Assembly: GCF_000400485.1 (NCBI RefSeq)
Contig: NZ_ASHR01000006.1
Span: forward strand, 1-52,122
Reading direction: 5' to 3'
Length of the DNA stretch: 52,122 nt
From: Agrococcus pavilionensis RW1
GTDB taxonomy: Bacteria > Actinomycetota > Actinomycetes > Actinomycetales > Microbacteriaceae
The translations under genes and the position numbers were made by a program. Below are positions 48,361-52,122 of the stretch, one piece after another. Numbering within the stretch: position 1 is the stretch's first letter; every line of letters starts with the position of its first letter. The notes beneath the pieces are model-generated. The model was given only the letters and a program-made list of their open reading frames with translations. It had not been told where the DNA came from and did no database searches.

Positions 48361-49361
48361 GAGCGTGCCCCCGTCGATCCGAGCCCCATCGTGCCGAGCA
48401 GCTGCGCCTGCTCGATCGCCCAGTAGGTCAGCACGACGTCGGCGCCCGCGCGCACGATGCTCGTGAGGCTCTCGGCGATCATGCGGTCGCGGTCGATCCA
48501 GCCGTTCGCGGCGGCGGCCTCGACCATCGCGTACTCCCCCGACACCTGGTAGGCCCACACGGGCACGTCGGATGCGGCGGCGACGTCGGCGAGCACGTCG
48601 AGGTAGAGGCTCGCGGGCTTCACCATCACGATGTCGGCGCCCTCGGCGATGTCGAGCAGCGCCTCGCGGAGGCCCTCGCGGCGGTTCGCCGGGTCCTGCT
48701 GGTAGGTCTTGCGGTCGCCCGTCAGGCTCGAGTCGACGGCCTCGCGGAACGGCCCGTAGAGGGCGGTCGCGTACTTCGCCGAGTAGGCGAGGATCGCCGT
48801 GTCGACGTGGCCCGCGTCGTCGAGCGCCGCGCGCACGCGCTCGACCTGGCCGTCCATCATGCCGCTGAGGCCGAGGATCTGCGAGCCGGCCTCCGCCTGG
48901 GCGATCGCCATCGCCGCGTAGCGCTCGAGCGTCGCGTCGTTGTCGACCGAGCCGTCGGCCGCGAGCACGCCGCAGTGGCCGTGGTCGGTGAACTCGTCGA
49001 GGCACAGGTCGGTCTGCACGACGGTCGCGTCGCCGAAGCGCTCGGCGAGGAAGGCGGTCGCGCGGTTCAGGATGCCGTCGGGCTCGGTCGCGCCCGAGCC
49101 CACCGCATCCTTCTCCTGCGGCACGCCGAAGAGCATGATGCCGCCGACGCCCGCCTCGACCGCGCGCTCGACCTCCTGCGCGGCCGAGTCGAGCGTGTGC
49201 TGCACCTGGCCGGGCATCGAGCCGATCGGCCGCGGCTCGGTCAGCCCCTCAGCGACGAACATCGGCAGCACGAGCTGCGCGGGGTGGATGCGGGTCTCGG
49301 CCATGAGGCGGCGCATGGGAGCGCTCTGCCGCAGCCGGCGGGGGCGGATCGTGGGGGACAT
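48357..49361 (-). CDS. hemB: Delta-aminolevulinic acid dehydratase
   Basis: A 334-residue porphobilinogen synthase. The Schiff-base lysines are in [12 protein letters not shown] and [11 protein letters not shown]. The metal loop reads [14 protein letters not shown]: the third position is Asp rather than Cys of the classic Zn site and the last is Cys, a mixed form. The start has TACCCT seven bases upstream and GGAGGGG directly before it. It condenses two ALA molecules; HemL, downstream in the same operon, supplies the ALA. Confidence 0.97.
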   Translation of the reverse strand: MSPTIRPRRLRQSAPMRRLMAETRIHPAQLVLPMFVAEGLTEPRPIGSMPGQVQHTLDSAAQEVERAVEAGVGGIMLFGVPQEKDAVGSGATEPDGILNRATAFLAERFGDATVVQTDLCLDEFTDHGHCGVLAADGSVDNDATLERYAAMAIAQAEAGSQILGLSGMMDGQVERVRAALDDAGHVDTAILAYSAKYATALYGPFREAVDSSLTGDRKTYQQDPANRREGLREALLDIAEGADIVMVKPASLYLDVLADVAAASDVPVWAYQVSGEYAMVEAAAANGWIDRDRMIAESLTSIVRAGADVVLTYWAIEQAQLLGTMGLGSTGARS

Positions 49362-49469
49362 CCCCTCCAGGGTACTCTCGCCGCTCCGCGCGGACCGGGG
49401 CGCGGTTGCGCCGACAGCGCACGCGCCGGGGGAAGCAGCGCTGCGACCGCCCGTCGTCGAGAACGCCGG

Positions 49470-50501
49470 TCAGCGGTCGCCGAGTGCTCCGCCCAGCTCG
49501 GCGTCGACCGCGTCGCCGAGCGCGCCGATGAGGCGCCAGCCGCCCTCGGAGCTGTTGCCGAGCACGCTCACCGTCGTCCGGGCGGCGACGAGGTGCGTCG
49601 AGCGGAAGGAGGCGCCCGCGTCCCAGCCCTCGAGGATGAGCGCGTCGTGCGTGCCGTGGAGCCAGAAGCCGAGCCCGTAGCGCTTCTCCTCCTCCGGCAC
49701 GTCGTGGCGCGGGCGGATCATCTCGTCGACGGTCGCGCGGGCGACGATCCGCCCGTCGAGCAGCGCGAGCCAGAAGCGGTGCAGGTCGTCGGCGGTCGTG
49801 AAGATGCCGCCGTCGCCGTTGCCGAGGATCGGCAGGTGCAGGGTGTTGACGAGGTCGCCCTCGTCGTCGATGTAGCCGCGCGCCGCGTCGGCGGGCAGCG
49901 CGTTGAGCGGCGGGAAGCCCGTGCGCTCGAGCCCCGCCGGCTCGAGCACGAGTCGGCGCACGGCGTCGTGGTAGGTCTCGCCCGTGACGCGCTCGAGCAC
50001 GATCGCGAGCACCATGTAGCCGCCGTTGCAGTAGGCGAAGCGCTCGCCGGGCGCGAACTTCTGCGGCTGGCCGTCGAGCATCGGCAGGAACGCCTCGGCG
50101 GTCGTGAGCGAGTGCGCGGGCACCGTCAGCACGTAGTCGGCCGGCTCCCAGTCGGAGTCCTCGTCGAGGTAGTCGCCGATGCCGGAGGCATGACCGAGCA
50201 GCTGCTCGATCGTCACGCGCTCGTCGATGAGCGGGAGGTCGTCGCCGAGCAGCTCGCGCACGGGCTGATCGAGCCGCAGCTCGCCCCGCTCGACGAGCCG
50301 CATGATCGCGAGCGCCGTGAAGCCCTTGCCGCCGCTCGCGATCGCGATGCGCGCGTCGGCACGCATCGGCACGCCGAGCGCGCGGTGCAGGTGACCCGCG
50401 ACGAGCTCGAGCGTGCGCTCGTCGCCGACGTCGATCGTCGCGACGCCCGTGAACGAGCCCTTCGCCACCGCCTCGTCGAGCGCTCCCTGATCGGTGTGCA
50501 T
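49470..50501 (-). CDS. Serine hydrolase of the beta-lactamase/class C family
   Basis: A 343-residue protein with the SxxK motif in RIAIASGGKGFTALAI (Ser-Gly-Gly-Lys) and YCN in RFAYCNGGYM, the two active-site elements of class C beta-lactamases, D-aminopeptidases and esterases. There is no signal peptide, so it is cytosolic and more likely an esterase or peptidase than a resistance enzyme. GCAGGAGG lies about 6 nt before the ATG. The second half has the GxxxTxxDxxRF pattern (GGIFTTADDLHRF). Confidence 0.85.
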   Translation of the reverse strand: MHTDQGALDEAVAKGSFTGVATIDVGDERTLELVAGHLHRALGVPMRADARIAIASGGKGFTALAIMRLVERGELRLDQPVRELLGDDLPLIDERVTIEQLLGHASGIGDYLDEDSDWEPADYVLTVPAHSLTTAEAFLPMLDGQPQKFAPGERFAYCNGGYMVLAIVLERVTGETYHDAVRRLVLEPAGLERTGFPPLNALPADAARGYIDDEGDLVNTLHLPILGNGDGGIFTTADDLHRFWLALLDGRIVARATVDEMIRPRHDVPEEEKRYGLGFWLHGTHDALILEGWDAGASFRSTHLVAARTTVSVLGNSSEGGWRLIGALGDAVDAELGGALGDR

Positions 50502-50533
50502 CGTGTGCCTCCTGCTGCCGTCGAGCGCCCACG

Positions 50534-51082
50534 CTACCGCCGCGCCGCGCCGGCGGCGTCGACGGGGCGGTCGAGCAGCCGTCCGTCGGCGATCGACCAG
50601 CGGCGCGTGAGGCCGAGCCGCTCGAGGAAGGCCTCGTCGTGGCTCGCGACGATGAGCGCCCCGCGGTGGGCGGCGAGCGCCTCGACGAGCCGGTCGGTCG
50701 AGTCGAGGTCGAGCGAGTTCGTCGGCTCGTCGAGCAGCAGCAGCTGCGGCGCCGGGTCGGCGAGCAGCAGCCGGGCGAGCGCGAGCCGGAACCGCTCTCC
50801 GCCCGAGAGCTCGCGCGCGCGCTGGTCGGCGCGCGCGCCGCGGAACAGGAACCGGGCCAGCTGCGCCCGCACATCCTGCGGCGAGCGGCCGGGCGCCGTC
50901 TCGCGCACGGCATCGACGAGCGTCGCGTCCTCGTCGTCGAAGCGGATGCGCTGCGGCAGCATCGCGGTCTCCCGGATGCGGTGCGTGACCTCAGCGACGG
51001 GCGCGGGCGCCGGCTCGGCAGCGACGACCGCGGCGATCGCCTCGAGCAGCGTGGTCTTCTCCACTTGGTGTATCTGACGCAC
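50534..51082 (-). pseudogene. ABC-F ATPase, C-terminal remnant cut in Walker A
   Basis: Only the last ATP-binding half of an ABC-F-type protein remains: a broken Walker A (VEKTTLLEAI in place of the expected Gly-x-Gly-Lys-Thr-Thr), the signature ELSGGERFRLALARLLL, Walker B QLLLLDEPTNSLDLDS, and ALIVASHDEAFL. Homology stops at about 51058; what lies beyond has different base composition. A short frame continues to a GTG at 51082 by chance. The first ATPase domain and the linker are absent from the window. The break coincides with the edge of serine-recombinase DNA. Confidence 0.85.
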
Positions 51083-51095
51083 CTAGTCAGTGGAG
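51059..51095. other. Putative attachment site at the mobile-element edge
   Basis: CTCCACT (51059-51065) and AGTGGAG (51089-51095) form the outer arms of an imperfect 37-bp palindrome; GGTG (51067-51070) and CACC (51080-51083) are inner arms. It sits exactly where ABC-F homology ends and 10 bp before a recombinase-like gene. Size and symmetry fit a serine-integrase att site, but the other end is outside the window. Confidence 0.4.
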
Positions 51096-51104
51096 GTGAT
51101 CGGC

Positions 51105-51365
51105 ATGGATGTCGAACGCAAGAAGAACGTCGTGGCGTACGTGCGGGTGGCCCGCGCGCGAGCCGTTGGCGGGGATGCAACAGCACAGCGACGAGCCATC
51201 GAGCGTTACTGCCGCGAGAACAACCTAGTCGTCGCAGCGACGCTGCAGGCAACCCGCCTGGCAGTCGATCGGTCCTCGAAGGAGGTGCTTCGCGCACTGG
51301 CGCGATGCCCCTTCGATGTGTCCTTGAGGCAGGGCTCCGATCGGGGCGGTCGTCATGCTCTCTAG
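51105..51365 (+). CDS. Short serine-recombinase-like protein
   Basis: An 86-residue protein. GGAGGTGAT before the ATG at 51105 favours this start; an ATG at 51090 has no site. The N-terminus resembles a resolvase-type catalytic domain (NVVAYVRVARARAVGG; TAQRRAIERYCRENNLVV), but the catalytic Ser of the usual YxRVS motif is Ala. It may be a degenerate recombinase fragment or a small accessory protein. It overlaps the next recombinase gene by 11 bp. Confidence 0.55.
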   Translation: MDVERKKNVVAYVRVARARAVGGDATAQRRAIERYCRENNLVVAATLQATRLAVDRSSKEVLRALARCPFDVSLRQGSDRGGRHAL

Positions 51366-51681
51366 GGCAACAACGAGCAGCACCGGGACGATTACGGAGC
51401 AGGTGCTGGTCTATCTGAGGATCAGCGAGGACCGCACCGGGGAGGAGGCCGGGGTCGAGCGACAGCGAGACGACTGCCTCTCGCTGTGCGCCCGGCTGGG
51501 CCTGGACGTTGCCGAACCCGACGTTTTCTTGGACAACGACACGTCCGCCTACCTCGACAAGAAGCGACCGGACTTCGCGCGAATGCTCGCCCGGATCAAG
51601 CTCGGTGAACCGTCCCCGGTTCTCTGCCGCTCCTATGCGGGTGCCAGCACCGGGTGTGATGGCGTTTCGAGGTCAGCGTAG
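51355..51681 (+). pseudogene. Serine recombinase, truncated by an IS3-family insertion
   Basis: This holds the start of a recombinase catalytic domain: EQVLVYLRISEDRTGEEAGVERQRDDCLSLC, with the catalytic Ser in the YLRIS motif, then FLDNDTSAYLDKKRPDFARMLARIKLG. Real homology ends near 51605, where IS sequence (TGAACC...) begins; the last 25 codons are read from the IS end. The DNA-binding parts are missing. A large serine recombinase is the likely parent, perhaps that which drove integration into the ABC-F gene. Confidence 0.75.
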
Positions 51682-52122
51682 TACGCGGCCTCGAACTCCT
51701 CGGGAGGGACGTCGCCGAGGGTGGAATGCAGGCGCCTGGCGTTGTACCAGTCGACCCATTCAGCGGTGACCCATTCGACGTCCTCCAGCTGCTTGAGCGG
51801 ACCGGTCCGGAAGGGCGAGTCGTCGCGAATCGCTTCGGTCTTGAACAGCCCGATCGTCGACTCGGCGAGGGCATTGTCATACGCGTCGCCGATCGAGCCG
51901 ATCGACGCAGCGATGCCCTCCAGGGCGAGCGTCTCGGCGAAGCTCACGGACGTGAATTGAGACCCGGCATCGCTGTGATGGACCAGTCCGTCGAGCGCCG
52001 GGCGGCCGGCTCGGTCGCGCCGCCACAGGCCCATCCGCAGCGCCGTGGTCACCAACGGCGTCGTCTTCGTGGTCGCGGCCTGCCAGCCGACGATCGCGCG
52101 TGAGAAGCAGTCGATCACGAAC
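51606..52122 (-). mobile_element. IS3-family insertion sequence, one end
   Basis: The right boundary is taken at TGAACCGTCCCCGGTTC (51606 on), which starts with the TG typical of IS3-family terminal repeats and interrupts the recombinase frame. The IS carries an orfB-like transposase on the minus strand and continues past the window edge, so the other terminal repeat and target duplication cannot be seen. Confidence 0.75.
51633..52122 (-). CDS. IS3-family transposase (orfB), C-terminal part
   Basis: At least 162 residues of a DDE integrase-core transposase, open at the window edge. IDCFSRAIVGWQ is the region after the first catalytic Asp, HHSDAGSQFTS carries the second Asp, and DAYDNALAESTIGLFKTE the catalytic Glu; WYNARRLHSTLGDVPPEEFE is the usual C-terminal signature. 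The stop is at 51633-51635, 27 bp inside the putative terminal repeat. It is apparently intact over the visible part. Confidence 0.92.
   Translation of the reverse strand, partial: FVIDCFSRAIVGWQAATTKTTPLVTTALRMGLWRRDRAGRPALDGLVHHSDAGSQFTSVSFAETLALEGIAASIGSIGDAYDNALAESTIGLFKTEAIRDDSPFRTGPLKQLEDVEWVTAEWVDWYNARRLHSTLGDVPPEEFEAAYYADLETPSHPVLAPA

Overview
The window is 52 kb of very GC-rich DNA with mostly G/C third codon positions. Its gene content points to an actinobacterium, most likely of the Microbacteriaceae: a C50-carotenoid cluster of the idi-crtE-B-I-Ye-Yf-Eb type, an nrdHIEF operon, a mycothiol-dependent maleylpyruvate isomerase-fold enzyme, NucS mismatch endonuclease, a DUF5302 protein and a HAIR (HspR) heat-shock operator. 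The frequent GGATGC/GCATCC hexamers fit this family. The genus is inference. Many genes start leaderless: a TANNNT-like -10 lies 6 or 7 nt before the start codon and there is no Shine-Dalgarno. I used this signature to choose several starts.

Layout. 1-1215: two unrecognised, lower-GC genes, the first secreted. 1349-11492: chromosomal housekeeping and stress genes (DinB-fold enzyme, DUF805, D-amino-acid-oxidase-like enzyme, methyltransferase, HAIR-controlled ClpC-like ATPase, DUF1801, dicarboxylate symporter, flavin monooxygenase, PfpI/DJ-1, AlkD-like glycosylase). 11493-15811: class Ib ribonucleotide reductase operon nrdHIEF behind a dense control region (two NrdR-box-like palindromes and CCACA repeats resembling DnaA boxes), closed by a strong hairpin. 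15836-24928: SDR, glutaminase-STAS fusion, DUF2975/HTH pair, two tandem DUF998-like membrane genes (the second broken by an in-frame TGA), DUF5302, SDR, MBL hydrolase, RmuC and Nudix.

25018-33779: the most coherent unit. Nine tightly overlapping minus-strand genes run idi-crtE-crtB-crtI-crtYe-crtYf-crtEb-SDR/DUF2867-pyrimidine-dimer glycosylase. Two paralogous plus-strand MarR regulators frame them, and the regulator promoters share a motif at identical spacing. I read this as a photoprotection operon joining a C50 carotenoid screen to repair of UV-damaged DNA.

33776-49361: PIF1-like helicase, EgtC-like amidotransferase, DUF3618/Holin-X/YtxH envelope trio, M13 peptidase, VapBC, MATE transporter, ABC exporter, MFS-NucS pair, a repeat-rich zinc-ribbon protein, a triple tandem palindrome, and hemL-hemB. 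49470-52122: serine hydrolase, then a mobile zone. There an ABC-F gene is cut in its second Walker A, next to serine-recombinase remnants, which are in turn cut by an IS3-family element running off the right edge.

I saw no rRNA, tRNA, CRISPR array or replication origin. All functions are from reading motifs by eye; no database search was run.
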